Source of the DNA: Dunaliella salina
Lineage: Eukaryota > Chlorophyta > Chlorophyceae > Chlamydomonadales > Dunaliellaceae
Assembly (NCBI GenBank): GCA_002284615.2
Contig: MU069736.1
Span: forward strand, 157,783-187,875
Length of the DNA: 30,093 bases
Direction of reading: 5' to 3'
The translations under genes were made by a program, and so were the position numbers. Numbering within the stretch: position 1 is the stretch's first letter; each line of letters starts with the position of its first letter. Positions 1 to 11,061 of this stretch are shown one piece after another. The notes beneath the pieces were generated by a model. It worked only from the letters and a program-made list of their open reading frames with translations, made no database searches and was not told where the DNA came from.

Positions 1-49
<49 letters not shown>

Positions 50-51
50 GC
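1..51. repeat. (TG)n microsatellite
   Basis: An uninterrupted TG run covers about the first 44 bases and decays into TGCGTGTGC. It starts at the window edge, so its true length is unknown. Reading frames through it give only Cys-Val alternation and are not genes. Confidence 0.97.
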
Positions 52-379
52 AAGGGTGCTAGTATGCAGTAGCTCATGGACGGTGCTCTCGGAACAATCG
101 CCATATGCTGCAGTGCAGCCACTGTATGAGCAGAGCAGCTCATGCGTGGTGCATTTTTGGCATGCACTTTATGCTGCAGAGCTGCAGTCAATGCACACTG
201 ACAGAATTGGAGAGGCAAAAGGCTTTTTGGAGGGAAACATGGGCAGACGCGCTGTGATAGTGGAGGAACATCTATTGCATCAGCTGCAGTGCACCCACGC
301 CCTCAAGCTACTGTAACGAGTCCATCTTTTCTTCCGTACCTTTTTATTATTTTAATATTTAGATTATAGCTGGCCCTGT

Positions 380-835
380 AGAAGTATGATACAAGGACCA
401 GGAGCTGCTCTGCATGAGGTGGCTGCTTTCTCTGGGGCAGCTACTTGCCGGTGGGCCGCCCTGCAAGGTGGCAGCTGCTCTGCAGAGGGTTCCTCCACAT
501 AACCCTTCAAATAATGCTTTTATTATTCTAATAAGGTCCTCCAAATAACGCTTTGAATACCTGATAAGTGCTTGAATACCACGATCTTTTTCTGCATGAG
601 GTGGCTGCTCTTCGCAGGGTGGCTGCCTTACAGCAGAGCTGCTCTGAGGGTGAGGGTGGCAGCTGCTACGCGGGGGCCTGCTGGACCGCACGAAACAGTT
701 GCTCTGCAGGGTAGCAGTTGCTATGCAGGGTGCTGCTGCACTGCACAAATAGGCGGTTGCTGTTTAAGGTGGCAGCTGCTCTGCAGGGATCCTCTTGTCC
801 TGCGTTGTTTCCTTTGGGGCTCTGGACCTCAATAG
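380..835. repeat. Degenerate GC-rich minisatellite
   Basis: The motif GGTGGCAGCTGCTCTGCAGG and variants of it recur, for example near 467, 600, 650, 700 and 770. Two AT-rich stretches about frameshifted copies of CCTTCAAATAATGC interrupt the array around 500-560. The open frames on both strands here are consequences of the repeat, and I see no coding pattern. Confidence 0.75.
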
Positions 836-1260
836 AATGAACAGGAGAGGATGCTCCTGCGTTCCGTAGTCCTTGCAGGTGTTAGGCTTAAACAAAATGA
901 ATGAAAAATGAATGAACAGGCAGGCCTGGAGGAGAGGAAGGTCCTTTGGTCAGGCTCTCTTTCAGGCTCTGGACTTCTGTGAAATGAGCAGGCAGGGGGA
1001 AAAGCTCATGTGGTCAGTAGGTCCTAGGAGAAAGCTCTTAGTGGTCAGCATTCCTTGGGGCACCATTGGAAAGTCCTCTCTAGTTTACCAGCATGAGGGG
1101 CGGGAACCTGCCTTGTTTTCCCTACAGCTGCAAAGCTTCAGTACTGTGAAATGAACGGGCAAGAGTAGGGCAGAGTGTTTTTTCAGAGTTCCTTGGGTGC
1201 ACCTTAGAGAATATTTTTCATGTGCTCTTGGGTGCATCCAACGAAAGTATTTTGGAATTT
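822..1260. repeat. Degenerate repeat of about 150 bp
   Basis: Three related blocks start near 822, 969 and 1136. Each carries a version of CTGGACTTCTGTGAAATGA followed by AACAGGCAGG-like sequence and then a variant of TCCTTGGGGCACC or GTCCTAGGAG. Divergence is high, so unit edges are approximate. No gene is recognised. Confidence 0.55.
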
Positions 1261-2354
1261 CAAGCATGAAATATGGGAAGCAAGGGCCGAGATCACTGAT
1301 GCAGCTTTTGCTTCGGTAGTCTTGATGCAGTCGCCCTCACCTGCGCCTGAACTGCTGCGAATTTCATCATTTTTTTCTTCCTGATGTTGGCATTCAATTG
1401 TTGATCAAGCATCGGTGAGCACTGGCAGGTGGAGACCTCCAACGTCTTCATGGCTGTGCATAAAATCTAATCCACCTCTAGGCATAGGAGACATGCAACT
1501 GCAAATGTGACTCAGGCATGGAAAATGGTGTTGAAACCTGCACAATGGTCTTTGTAACAAGAGTATTTTGTCAAAAGAATCTGATTGCAGAAATACTCTT
1601 CAGTTAAGCAGGAATTGGGAAATTCAGTTTCCAGAAACAAAAATAAACAAACCAAAGCAAGCTGTCCTGGCAAGCAAGACGCTGTGACACTCGATGGCTC
1701 CTGATTTTGTGGATTCTGCTTCGGTACCAACGTGTATCTGACGCCTCTGACATGCTGAGACAGAAGAAAAGCAAAGGACTCAGTGCAATAATAGCTCATG
1801 AACCTTGGGGATGCCCTTGAATCTAAGGTGTGGAGCACCCTCCATGATGCACAGGTCAGCTGTCCTTTCACTCCAAGGGACAAGACCAAATTTCGCAGCA
1901 TGTCGATTTACAAATGCGCAGTGAAATCAATTGGTAATGCCGTGCTCCACCCAAGTTGTGCCATTCTCCATCCAATATGTCATGTGCCCTCCAACCAAGT
2001 TGAGTGATCCCTGAACCCATGCCAAAGGCCTGCAGATCCAAGAAAGCGTGCCCCTAACTGTGCTAAGTTTTGTTCTTTATGGTTCCACCAAGCCGACGAT
2101 TTCTTTTCTGGGGACCTCACAACAAAATTTACCTGCTTGCTTCCTCAAGTCCACGCCATGTGCACCCACCATAAGAGTTGCGTGTGAAGCACTTGTTGGA
2201 TAAAGTTTTGCTCAACTACACTGCCTTCATTTGACGGGCTATACTGCTTACTTTTACAGCGTGATGGATCTGATTGGCAGTCAAGGTTGCATGGGAGTGG
2301 GGTCAATCGATGTGCCAAAAATTGATGGGGTGTCTTGGCTGAGTTGAAAAGATG
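1261..2354. other. No recognisable gene
   Basis: Short open frames exist on both strands, about 130 codons minus at 1512-1901 and 70 codons plus at 1798-2007. They overlap each other and show no domain, no convincing splice sites and no repeat structure that I can identify. Confidence 0.5.
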
Positions 2355-2482
2355 CATTCTCCTTTTCTTTTCGACAAAGGGGACTCATGGCTCTTTTGAG
2401 CCGGTGTGTCCCTTTATCCTTCATTGATGTAGGGAGAGCATTTCCTCTACATAGTTTTTGTTTCTTTACTTTTTCTAGAAAG
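2355..2482 (+). mobile_element. Orphan 3' end of Element D family
   Basis: This stretch matches the 3' UTR of the RLE-bearing LINE copies at 14350-14511 and 16080-16262. The shared blocks are GGGGACTCATGGC, TCATTGATGTAGGGAGAG, CTCTACATAGTTTTTG and a decayed TTTTC-type tail ending near 2480. Only about 130 bp are left, as expected for a severely 5'-truncated insertion. There is no coding capacity. Confidence 0.75.
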
Positions 2483-2554
2483 GGTGCAGAAGCCAGCCTG
2501 GTTGGCAGGAAAGTGGCACCGTGGTTGAAAGATCCCATCCGGGCACTGATCAAG

Positions 2555-2920
2555 AAAGCGCTGCAGGCCAGGATGAGCATGCTTGCTCCATTCTTTTCAT
2601 GGATCCGTGAACGTTTTTTTTTTGCATGCAATAGCCCGTCAGGCCAAAGACTTGTTTTCCCTGTGATATAAATCTGCACTTGTGATGCCAAGCCACCCAG
2701 ACCTTGCTTGTCCTTTGGGTCCCATCTGGACATGGATCAGAGGTAGTGCTGCAGACAAGGACAGAAGTGCTTGCTCCATTCTTCTTTCATGGAATCGTGG
2801 ACTGCATTCGCAACGCCAATTCATCAGAGATGGTGCTGCAGAACAGGATGGGCATGCTTGCTCCATTCTTCCATCATGGAGCCGTAGACGTTGTTTGTCA
2901 TGCCAAGGCTCCCAAACCTT
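2555..2920. repeat. Three-unit degenerate tandem repeat
   Basis: A block of the form CTGCAG, then AGGATGAGCATGCTTGCTCC, then ATTCTT, a CATGGA-type spacer and CGTGGAC begins at about 2561, 2749 and 2836. Spacing is about 188 and 87 bases, so one unit is longer or has been lost between the first two. The minus-strand open frames across 2281-3208 come from this repeat. Confidence 0.65.
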
Positions 2921-2968
2921 GCTGCCCTTGGATATGGGCTTATCCACCCCTGTATTTTGCTGGTGCAG

Positions 2969-3346
2969 GCTGAGGAGGAAACCAACGCCTCCCCCAGTTT
3001 CCTCACAGGGCCATTCATCCAGCCCAAGACGCTGACCTACAGCGGTGGAGAAGGAGGCACGCCGGAGAGCAGATTGCAGCAGTCTGTTGAGCAGGCGAAT
3101 GGAAGCATGGCACATGGGGGTGCGGACCAGCCAAAGGCCAAAGAAGAAGGTCCCGAAAATGGAACAACTGAAGGCAAGGTGCCGGAGAGGGGCGCAGCTG
3201 CGCAGCAAAAGCCTGATGCGAGAAAAAGCAAAATTCCCAGCGTAATGGGCACGTCTAGCAACCAGCGAGCAGCAGAAGGGCAGAGTGCCTCACAGTCAAA
3301 GGGCCCCAACGGCATTGAAATGGACCAGCGGAAGGCAGGGAAATAG
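2969..3346 (+). CDS. Possible 3'-terminal exon, function unknown
   Basis: A pyrimidine-containing stretch ending TGCTGGTGCAG could be a splice acceptor. From 2969 an open frame runs about 125 codons to a TAG at 3344. It encodes a hydrophilic, Lys/Glu/Gln/Ala/Ser-rich, probably disordered chain without cysteine clusters or membrane segments. The codons look less repetitive than the flanks, which is the main reason for listing it. No upstream exon with matching phase was found, and the repeat at 2555-2920 lies directly upstream. It may be a chance frame; I assign no function. Confidence 0.25.
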   Translation, partial: AEEETNASPSFLTGPFIQPKTLTYSGGEGGTPESRLQQSVEQANGSMAHGGADQPKAKEEGPENGTTEGKVPERGAAAQQKPDARKSKIPSVMGTSSNQRAAEGQSASQSKGPNGIEMDQRKAGK

Positions 3347-3944
3347 CACTGGAACAAGGCAATGGATCAGCAGCTAGCGAAGGAAATAGCGCTGCAGCAA
3401 AACACAAGTACTGTTGACATGAAGCCCATGAAGACGCATTGACGGTGCAGAGGCTTTTAGGTGTTGTGACGTGCAGGTCAAAGTGATCTTTGTATGCAGA
3501 AAAATAATTGCTGCAAAGAATAAATACTGCTGTGGCACATGGGAGAGGGGTCAAATCTGTACATGTGTCCAGGTGGACAAGAAAATGTATTGTGGGAGAG
3601 CAAGGATTTGCGTAATAGTTGTATTGGACTGTGTGGGATTTTCTGAGTTGCCATTAGCCGCTTCGAAGCATTCTCTTCTTATTGAGCTTTGTCTTGCTGC
3701 ACAGTGCTGGCTTGGTAGCAACACACTCAGTGTGCCAGGGTTCTGGACAAGATATGTACTTACCTGGCCAGGGATGCGCTTATGGTCATGCGAGATTGTT
3801 TTACAGGAACAAATTGTAAACCTTAACAGGAACAACTACCCCTAGCATAAGGTTCGCAGGAGATCGCATTATAGTTTGACTTTCTCTGGAGGCTTCAGCA
3901 AAATTAGTGTGGCACTGGCATGCTGGACAGAAGAAGAAGATTCT
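3347..3944. other. No recognisable gene
   Basis: Moderately AT-rich sequence with short overlapping frames on both strands. A TGTAA near 3815 resembles the green-algal poly(A) signal and could serve the possible exon upstream, but the motif is too short to rely on. Confidence 0.4.
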
Positions 3945-4428
3945 ATACTGGGAAAGGTAAGGTAAGGTTACATCGCTATATCCGCCTACAAGGGCAGCTG
4001 AGCGGAAACACAGACCTTTAGGTTGGGTTACATAGGTTTTGGCCTTCAGCCAGGTCGTTTGACTGATGAGCCGGCTGGTCCCTGCCAGTCTCACGAAAAA
4101 CATCATTTTATGGATGATCCATAATATCAGATATGAACTTGTACAACTGGTTCGACTCTTGACTCAAGAAATGGAAAACGTCCTCATTGCTAACCTCAGA
4201 ATAGTAAAAACCAGAAGCACCAAGGGAAATTCTTGTTTGTGGCGAACCTTCAAAGAAAAGATGTGCATAATTGTTTCGAATAGCACACACATTTTCAAAG
4301 GAAAAGAGAATGTTTCTTGTCTTGCAGATCATTCAAGTCACACAGGTCACAATGGCCATTGTTCTCAGGCTGCCAGCAAGCTCTTTCAACTCCTAGAGTG
4401 TGAGCACGCAGTCTAAATTGGGAGACAT
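3945..4428 (-). pseudogene. LINE-B C-terminus (zf-RVT) and 3' UTR, left part
   Basis: Read on the minus strand, this is the C-terminal end of a LINE ORF2. It opens with FRLRAHTLGVERACWQ, then a zinc-finger segment HCDLCDLNDLQDKKHILFSF and RNNYAHLFFEG, the zf-RVT pattern usual at the end of algal LINE reverse-transcriptase proteins. The fourth zinc ligand expected after HILFS is Phe here. A tail with SEVSNEDVFHFLSQ and ISDIMDHP follows, then a 3' UTR ending near 3945 in TTACCTTTCCCAGTAT. The upstream part of the same element lies at 14512-15185, separated from it by the 10-kb insertion of Element D. It is certainly non-functional as it stands. Confidence 0.8.
4418..4428. repeat. Left target-site duplication of Element D
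   Basis: TTGGGAGACAT here is identical to 14512-14522. On the minus strand it encodes part of VSQ of LINE-B. Joining the minus-strand sequence at 14512 to that at 4417, with one copy kept, gives an open LINE-B frame reading RHVSQFRLRAHTL across the junction. Confidence 0.92.
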
Positions 4429-4935
4429 TCTTTTTCCTCCTCTCTAACAACCTCACCCTGTAAAGAGGAAGCCGTCAGGCCTTGGACCCACTGTCAAGCC
4501 ACGGGCAAAGAAGCCGACAACAGCACCATCTACTCCTTTGGCAGGATTGATGATATAATTATGCCCTCCAGTCTTGCATTTGCTTGCAATCCCTGCCATA
4601 CCTACAAACTTGGTTACTTGAGTGACCACAGACCCCTCCTGCTCAGCATACCTACCAGCATCCTTGATGTCTCCATAACACGCATTAACAACCTCCAGCC
4701 AACCAAGCAACCACCCCGCATAGTTTTGGCCCGCCCTGTCAGCAGCTCTGACCAGCAAACCTTCATGCAATCTGTCCTTGACCCCACACATGGAGTCATC
4801 CAGGAGCTTGGAGGAACTCTGCAAGCGCTCAACCCAGCCTTCACGGAGGCTAGCAACTTCATTGATAATCTCAGGTCAACGAGCGCCAAAACTACCAAGA
4901 AGCTCACCTCTCTCTGCCAAAGACCTGCCCCTGAA
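4429..4935 (+). pseudogene. APE endonuclease C-terminus and linker of Element D
   Basis: The frame is open from the first base of the insert. It contains the last part of an exonuclease-endonuclease-phosphatase domain: TIYSFGRIDDIIMPSS matches the substrate-loop RID motif, and GYLSDHRPLLLSIP holds the SDH catalytic motif with Asp and His present. In LINEs this domain nicks target DNA to prime reverse transcription. About 110 residues of linker follow, ending at PAPETLEE where the tail of the minus-strand copy begins. The catalytic N-terminal half (Asn, Glu and the first Asp/His) is absent because of 5' truncation. The ATG at 4561 lies inside the domain and is not a true start. Confidence 0.85.
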
Positions 4936-4939
4936 ACCC

Positions 4940-6654
4940 TAGAGGAAAAGAAAAACTACGTAGGCAGAGAAAATCTCTCTACATTAATTAAGGGAAAGGT
5001 AACACATTGGCTCAGAAAAGAGCCGTGTGCCCCCTTCACCACAAGGTATGAAAAAGAGAATGTTAATGTGGGTCTGGAGGGTTACTAGAAGCACCTGGCT
5101 AGAGCCTGGCTGTGGGAAGTATTCTTGTTTTCAATAGCGCGGCGGATGGTGACTAGTTTGTGGGCATATTGAACAGAATGGGCATGAAGTTGTTGAGCAA
5201 GCTTTGTGGCACGCTGGTGATCCAATCCTAGATGTATGAATTGCTTCAGGGTATGCTCAGTGTAAATAGTTCCACCTACACCCAGGAGAATAGGGTGAAT
5301 TGTAACAGCTTTAGCGTTAATAAGTTGACAAAGGTCTGCATGCTGCTGCTTTGCTGCGTTCAACTGATGCTCTGGCCTTGTGTCTTCACAGAACTTGATT
5401 TCTATTAGGTGCACATGTCGTTCATTTGCACGAAGTTCATGGGATTGCCTCATGCGACTAGTTTTGGTGGTCCTCCGTGAGGAGCTGCGCAAAGCATGAT
5501 GGGAATAGGTAGCAGAACATTGTTAGAAGTATCTTTGGCATTAAAAGGGTGACCAAAACAGCGTCTGGTCGACTGGAGTTGAGTCTTTTCCTCTCTGGAA
5601 GGTTACGAGGGAAGAAGTAAGCAGGTAAAGTTCTGTGAGGCATGTGTAGGGAGTTGGAGGTTGTGTTGAGCAAGCTTGAAATTGCTCCCTATGTCTGTGT
5701 AGACCAGGCCTGCCCCTACAGGGCATTTGCTGAGGGCTTTTGTAATCATTCTGCCTGCAATGTTATGGCGTTCAGTTCTCATGTTGGAGATGATATGATT
5801 TTGGCAGCCTGAGAGCATGTGTAGTGCGCTGTCCAAATGATGGCAGCCTTGGAGGGGGCAAGATGGATCAGTTGACTTTTTGAAACGCACTGCATGTTTT
5901 TTTGTTGTAGAGGGTGCCCGTGCGGTACTGCAGGATGGTACGCTTCATGGGTACAGAGGTGTTGGGCATATTTCTGAAGGCATTGCTGATTTTTTTATTT
6001 GCTTGCAGTAATAGGTTTTGATAATAAGAGTGGTAACCTGTTTTGGTATTGGCATATCCAAGCTTGTGTTTAGAATGCATGTGGGATTTGAGAGCATCTT
6101 GGAGATTGGGGAGATAGGTGAGCTTGTGGATGGGTGGTGGTCCCGTAGATGTGCCTTCAGCATGTACTCTTTCTTCCTTGGCTAACCAGAAAACATTTGT
6201 AAATGGATATCCGCCAGGAACTGCACCAGGGATCTCGGTGTCTGCCACACAGTTCTGGGCTTGCTTTGCCTGATGCTCTGCAATGGCATCAGCACATTCA
6301 TGTCCAGCAATGCCAGCATGGGACTTCACCTTGTAAGTTCGAATTTTAGTATGGAAGTCTCTAATGAGAGTTGAAATCGTTTTAGGACGTCTCAATGGAT
6401 ATGCCTCAGATGTCCTTCAGGATAGAGAAGCTGTTTACGTATTTGATTGAAAGAGGTGAGGCTGTCTGATGCAATATCTGCATTTTTGGTGATGATAGCA
6501 GCAGCAATCGCTGCTAATTCAGCTCTTGTGATGGTTTTAGTAACCCCCGGCACCGTTTGGTTCTACAAAATTCTTGCTGTCAGTGGACGGGCAGTAGACG
6601 CCTGCTCCAATTTCTTGCTTACCGTTATGGACAAGGCAGCTGCCACCTGTGTAT
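4940..6654 (-). pseudogene. Copy 1: RNase H-CCHC-RLE 3' fragment of Element D family
   Basis: Read on the minus strand, the copy begins abruptly at YTGGS of the RNase H domain (the first catalytic Asp is Gly) and runs to a 3' UTR and GAAAA-type tail near 4943. It keeps RAELAAI, the second Asp in SDSL and HECADAIAEH, but a TGA at about 6379 and at least three frameshifts break it. It is the only copy in which the zinc knuckle reads straight into the next block: CPLQGC, SALHMLSGC and then RTERHNIA. The fourth position shows Gln where CPLC is expected. The nuclease core has SSRPDAVLV (5458-5673) and IEIKFCEDTRPEHQ (5085-5492) in different frames. The C-terminal end reads LAQQLHAHSVQYAHKL, which gives the family's normal C-terminus. 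It is more diverged than copies 2 and 3. Confidence 0.88.
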
Positions 6655-8407
6655 GAAAAGAAAAGAAAAGAAAAGAAAAACTATGCAGGCAGTGAAAACA
6701 CTCCCCACATCAATTAAGGAAAAGGGGATACCTAGGGCCGAGGCACCATGTATCCACTTCACCAAGAGAAAGCAGAACAAAAAAGTCAGTGGGTTACTAG
6801 CAGTATCCCGTGCCTGACCTTGTTGAGAGTTGAAAAAGGTCTTCTCAAGAGCGCAACTGGTGCTGGCAAGTTTGTAGGCATACATGACAGAATGAGCATG
6901 AAGCTTCCGAGCAAGCTTGGTGGCCTTGCGAGTGTCAAGACCAAGCTCCTTTAGAGGCTCCAATGTGTGTGGGATGTAGATGACTCCTCCCTCATCTAAC
7001 AGGATAGTATGGGGGGTGACTTGAGCTGAGGCCCCAGAAAGATGACGACAAAGTTCGCGGTGCTGCAGCTTGGAGGCCTCAAGCTGGCTGTTGGGCCGGG
7101 TGTCCTCACAGTATTTGACTTCAACAAGGTGGATGTGCCTCTGATCCGGGTGGAGCTGACTGGGGTCACGAGCCTTGGATGTTGGTGGAGTGGCTGTGGC
7201 TGGCGCTGAGTCCTCCTTGTGTCCCCTGCGCCCCCCTGTACTTCTCAGCTCATAACGAGGATTCGACCTTGACACCCTTTTCAGGGGAACAACCAATAGA
7301 GCATCAGGCCGGCTGGAAGTGAGCCTATTCTTATCAGGGAAGCGGCGCGAGAAAATATATTTGGGAAGGGTCCTATTAGTAGCATGTTCTGGGATCTGTA
7401 AGTCTTGCAAGGCAAGACGGTCTGTTCTGCCAATGTCCATGGAGGCAATACCTGCCCCAAGAGGGCCTTTGCTGATGGCTTTTAGGAGGATTCTGCTGGC
7501 GATATTGTGTCGCTCAGTTACCATACCAGACATGGTTGAATTTTTTGCATCCTGACAAGATGTGAAGGGCACTGCCGAGTTCCCCACAGAGGGGGCATTG
7601 TAGGCTTGTAGGATTTTGAAGCGCACCGCGTGTTTTTGATTGAAGAGGGTACTTGTGCGGTACTTAAAGATGTTTTGAAAGAGAGTGTTGGCATAGTCCA
7701 GAAGGCATTACTGATAGTTTTGTGGATGTTGGGGAGTAGTTTTTGGTAGAAGGAGTAATACCCTGTGGTGGTGTTGGCCTTTCTAAGTCTGTGTTTTGAG
7801 TGCATGTGTTTCCGTAAAGCGTCGTGGAGGTTGGAGAAGTGTTTGAGCTTTACGGTTGGTGGGTTGCGGCGTCTAGAAGCGTTTGCATGGTTGCAGGAAG
7901 TTTCTTCAAAGGCGAGCCACGTGGTGTCATGGAACGGATTGCCTTCCAGGTTTGCACATGGGAAGGTTATGTCTGTGTCATTATTTTGAGTGGCCTGATG
8001 CTTGGCGATGGCATCTGCGCATTCATTGCCAATAATTCCAGCGTGGGATTTGACCTTGAAGAAATGAATAGGGGTAGGTGTATTGCATATGAGTTGTATG
8101 ATTATCTTGAGGATGTGGCCCTGGACATGCTGGTGATGAAGTTCTGGGTAGAGTATTTGCTTTCTGATCTGTTCTAGAGAGCAAAGGCTGTCAGTGGCAA
8201 TGTAACGATATCCTAGGAGAATGGCGGCTGCTATCGCCGCCAATTTGGCTCTTGTGATGGTATGGATGATCCCTGCACCATTTGGTTGGACATGATTGGT
8301 GCTGTCGCTAGCTTGGTGGTAGACCCCTGCACCAATTACTTGTTTACCATTGTGCACATGGGAGCTGCCGTCCGTGTACGCCCATTCTCTCCAGTTTTCA
8401 ACTTTGC
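6655..8407 (-). pseudogene. Copy 2: RNase H-CCHC-RLE 3' fragment of Element D family
   Basis: A minus-strand copy closely similar to the plus-strand sequence at 12755-14511. RNase H starts at KVENWREWAYTDGSS; the second catalytic residue is changed, RAKLAAI in place of RAELAAI. A one-base loss near 7605 relative to the plus copy shifts the frame in the zinc-knuckle region. The PD-(D/E)XK nuclease keeps SSRPDALLVV and LVEVKYCEDTRPNSQ in one frame. The normal TGA stop is replaced by CAA at about 6830, so the frame runs on through the 3' UTR and (TTTTC)5 tail (6655-6679) into copy 1. The two fragments lie head to tail on the minus strand, with the tail of copy 2 abutting the truncated 5' end of copy 1. 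Confidence 0.88.
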
Positions 8408-8571
8408 CACCTGTGTATGCCCATGTCCTCCAGTCAGCGACTTTAAGAGTTAGGAAGACGCTTCGCCAACAGCTTGAAGATAAATGTACTTTGCCACCTG
8501 TGTATGCCCATGTCCTCCAGTCAGCGACTTTAAGAGTTAGGAAGACGCTTCGCCAACAGCTTGAAGATAAA
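8401..8571. repeat. 87-bp-period tandem duplication across an inversion junction
   Basis: Two 84-bp units, 8401-8484 and 8488-8571, look identical and are separated by TGT. The left half of each unit is the reverse complement of an RNase H start (minus strand DWRTWAYTGGK). The right half is plus-strand RT sequence (TLRVRKTLRQQLEDK). Each unit therefore contains the junction between minus-strand and plus-strand element sequence, and the junction was duplicated after it formed. Confidence 0.9.
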
Positions 8572-9440
8572 ATTGACATACAAGGACAGAAAGCACAGTT
8601 CATCACACCAGACACACCTTTCCGTTATCTGGGAGTAGAACTGACCATGAACTTGAACTGGAAGCACCAAATACAGTGCATGACAGGTAACCTCAAAGAA
8701 AAGCTAGAAAACCTAAGAAAAACGTCTCTAACCCCAAGCCTGATTCTAAAAAAAAATCGCACAGCTATCATACCCAGCCTGACCAACTCTTTTGCAGTCA
8801 CCCCCTGCACCCCTGCAGACCTTGAGATGTGGGATAACATGGTGGATAGAATTATTAAAGACAAGTTTGGCCTATGGACCTGCACTGCTACTGCAATGAT
8901 TTGAGAGGACACCTCAGGTTGTGGACTGGTGTGACATCAATATCTGTGGAATATCATAGACGCATGGCCCTTGCCCTTACACTGAGCTTAGAAGACCCCT
9001 CAAACAGACACCGCAATGTCACTCTGAGCCTCCTCACAATGCAAGTAAAACACTTAAAGGACCTAGCCACAGAATACCTCACAACAAGGGAAGGAACGGA
9101 CCACCGCATTAAGCGCCAACTTGACTACTGCATGAGAGCTCGCCAGCTTATGAGCGTTTACTCAAGCAAACTCCACCTCACAAAACAGAACATAAGCCTG
9201 TTCCTGGATGACTTCAAGATCATTGACGATGCTCTCTCCCTCCACAAACCCACTGCCCACTCTTTCCCAACGCTGATTGCCTGCATCACCAAACCCCTCC
9301 TAAGTTTGGACATCCACGGACTTCATGACCTTACAACCAATAGTGGAACCCACATAATCAGTGTGGCACAACTCAAAAACAAGCACTCAAAAATTACAAC
9401 AAAAAGGAAAATTAGCCCTAAACAGGCTATCAGCCTTAGT
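8527..9440 (+). pseudogene. RT C-terminal (thumb) region of Element D
   Basis: The first part (frame of 8527, to 8902) has DTPFRYLGVELTMNLNWKHQ, the YLGV-x-L block that follows the catalytic palm in LINE reverse transcriptases. A frameshift near 8872 moves the reading to the frame of 8874-9452, which continues an alpha-helical region (RLWTGVTSISVEYHRRMALA). Another shift of one base at an A5 run near 9402 leads into the linker frame that starts at 9361. The FADD-type catalytic motif and everything N-terminal to about 30 residues before YLGV are missing, so this RT could not work. Confidence 0.82.
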
Positions 9441-11061
9441 CAACCTACCTGATGTAGAATTAACCCAGGACATTATACATAGTATTCTTGGAGACAAAAG
9501 TACTGCTGCTAACACACTCCCCAGATACCGCCAAATCAACAACAGCCACGTCAGCAAGCTGGTTGACACACACTTCAACACTTCATCTCCAGACTCACCA
9601 CAACCAAGAACTATCCCCCCAACTGCACACACAACGCAACCAGTACCCCAAACACAACCCCGCTCCAGAACCCACTACACACACCCGCTCACAGGCCGCC
9701 GCATCAATGTGACAAATACCCCATCCACTGCCCCCATCCAAAACCCTAACAGAGCAAAACAGAATCAAGAGGCCAACCCAGCAGAAATNAATACCAATCA
9801 ATCCATCCCCTCCTCAAACACAAAAGAGACAACCTCCTTGAACACCACCTCCCTAAACACTGCCTCCCTCAACATCACTTCCCAGAGCACCACTTTCCTG
9901 ACCACCACTTCTCAAAGCACGCAAGGGACCTCCTTCACACCCCCAGAGGAGTCCAGCACAAACCCTGGAGACACTCAGGATACCACACAAGAGAACGTAC
10001 AAGGAACCCTAACCCAAAGGGGCCCCAACAACGCTGACAATAATCCTGAGGGAGCCGCCAATGATCATGACCTGCCTCCCACCCAAGCTGTCCCACTGAA
10101 TACACTATCTCAAAGCACCATCCATCCAACAGAAGAACCGCCTAGCAAAAGGACACGATCTAGATGCAAACAAGCACCTATAACAACAGTAGGATCAAAC
10201 TCCTTGATACAAAACACAATTCAAAACAACCTATTGCTTCCCACTCAGGAAATACAGCAAGGAGCCACAGAGATCCCATACTCGGCCACACCCGCACAAA
10301 CACACGATATAACACCAATGATACCCCCTTGCCCCCAAGAAACTCCCTCAACCACCCCCTTCAGCAGGAAAAGAGCTGCTTCTGCCAACCCTACACTCCC
10401 CGATACTCAACCTAACCATCCTAATACCTCAAACAGATGTAACTCACAGGCTCTGTCTCCCCCCAACGACCCACCCAGCAAACGCACGCAATCCAAGTCA
10501 CAATTAAGCTCCCTCCACACACAAAGCACCTGTAACCAAACAACATCCAACCCCCTGGCCTTACGACACCAAAGCAACAACCCACCTCCCATTCACCATC
10601 AACCAAGCCCCCCTTCCATGCCACCAACCATCACTCTCACTTCCTCTAGCCAAGGCACGCAAAACAGCCAACAGAAAAGGAAGAGGAGAAAGCTTCTTGA
10701 AACTAATACAAACCTCTCCATCCCTAGTATCTTCCCACTGGGCCAAACAGCCCAACACACCCAACACACAGAGCTCTGGCACTACAAGCAAAGTAAATTG
10801 AAAAAGCTAGCAGAGGAAACAACCCCCCTAGACGCAATCAATACTATTTACAACTACGATCTAAATGATATCACACATATCAGTGATTGGAGGATCATCA
10901 TAGCCAAGAAAAGAGACAGGAACAATGAGCCTCCTAAGCACCAGAAACAATACCTGACCCACTTCGCGCCCATGACCATAGAAAAATGGGCTCTCCCAAT
11001 GTTCAAACGCACTGGGTTCACCCCTGTCAATACCAAACCTGCCGCCCGAGCTGAGATTGAG
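9361..11061 (+). pseudogene. Low-complexity linker with basic patches, Element D
   Basis: About 560 codons rich in Thr, Ser, Pro, Asn and Gln connect the RT region to the PHD finger. A five-residue TSLNT-type repeat lies near 9830-9910. Basic nuclear-localisation-like patches are PPSKRTRSRCKQ (about 10138), SRKRAAS (10366), PPSKRTQSKSQ (10471) and QKRKRRKLL (10671). The segment is probably disordered. One ambiguous base occurs at 9789. The frame is open over its whole length, so decay is recent here. The ATG at 9361 overlaps the end of the RT frame and need not be a real start. Confidence 0.75.

Noticed and set aside
359..835. Frames of 87-129 codons on both strands
   Set aside because: Both are produced by the CAGCTGCTCTGCAGG minisatellite and overlap each other.
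4429..8527. Twin-priming inversion as the origin of the minus-strand segments
   Set aside because: The minus-strand pieces have their own 3' tails and duplicate domains still present on the plus strand; twin priming inverts a unique 5' segment.
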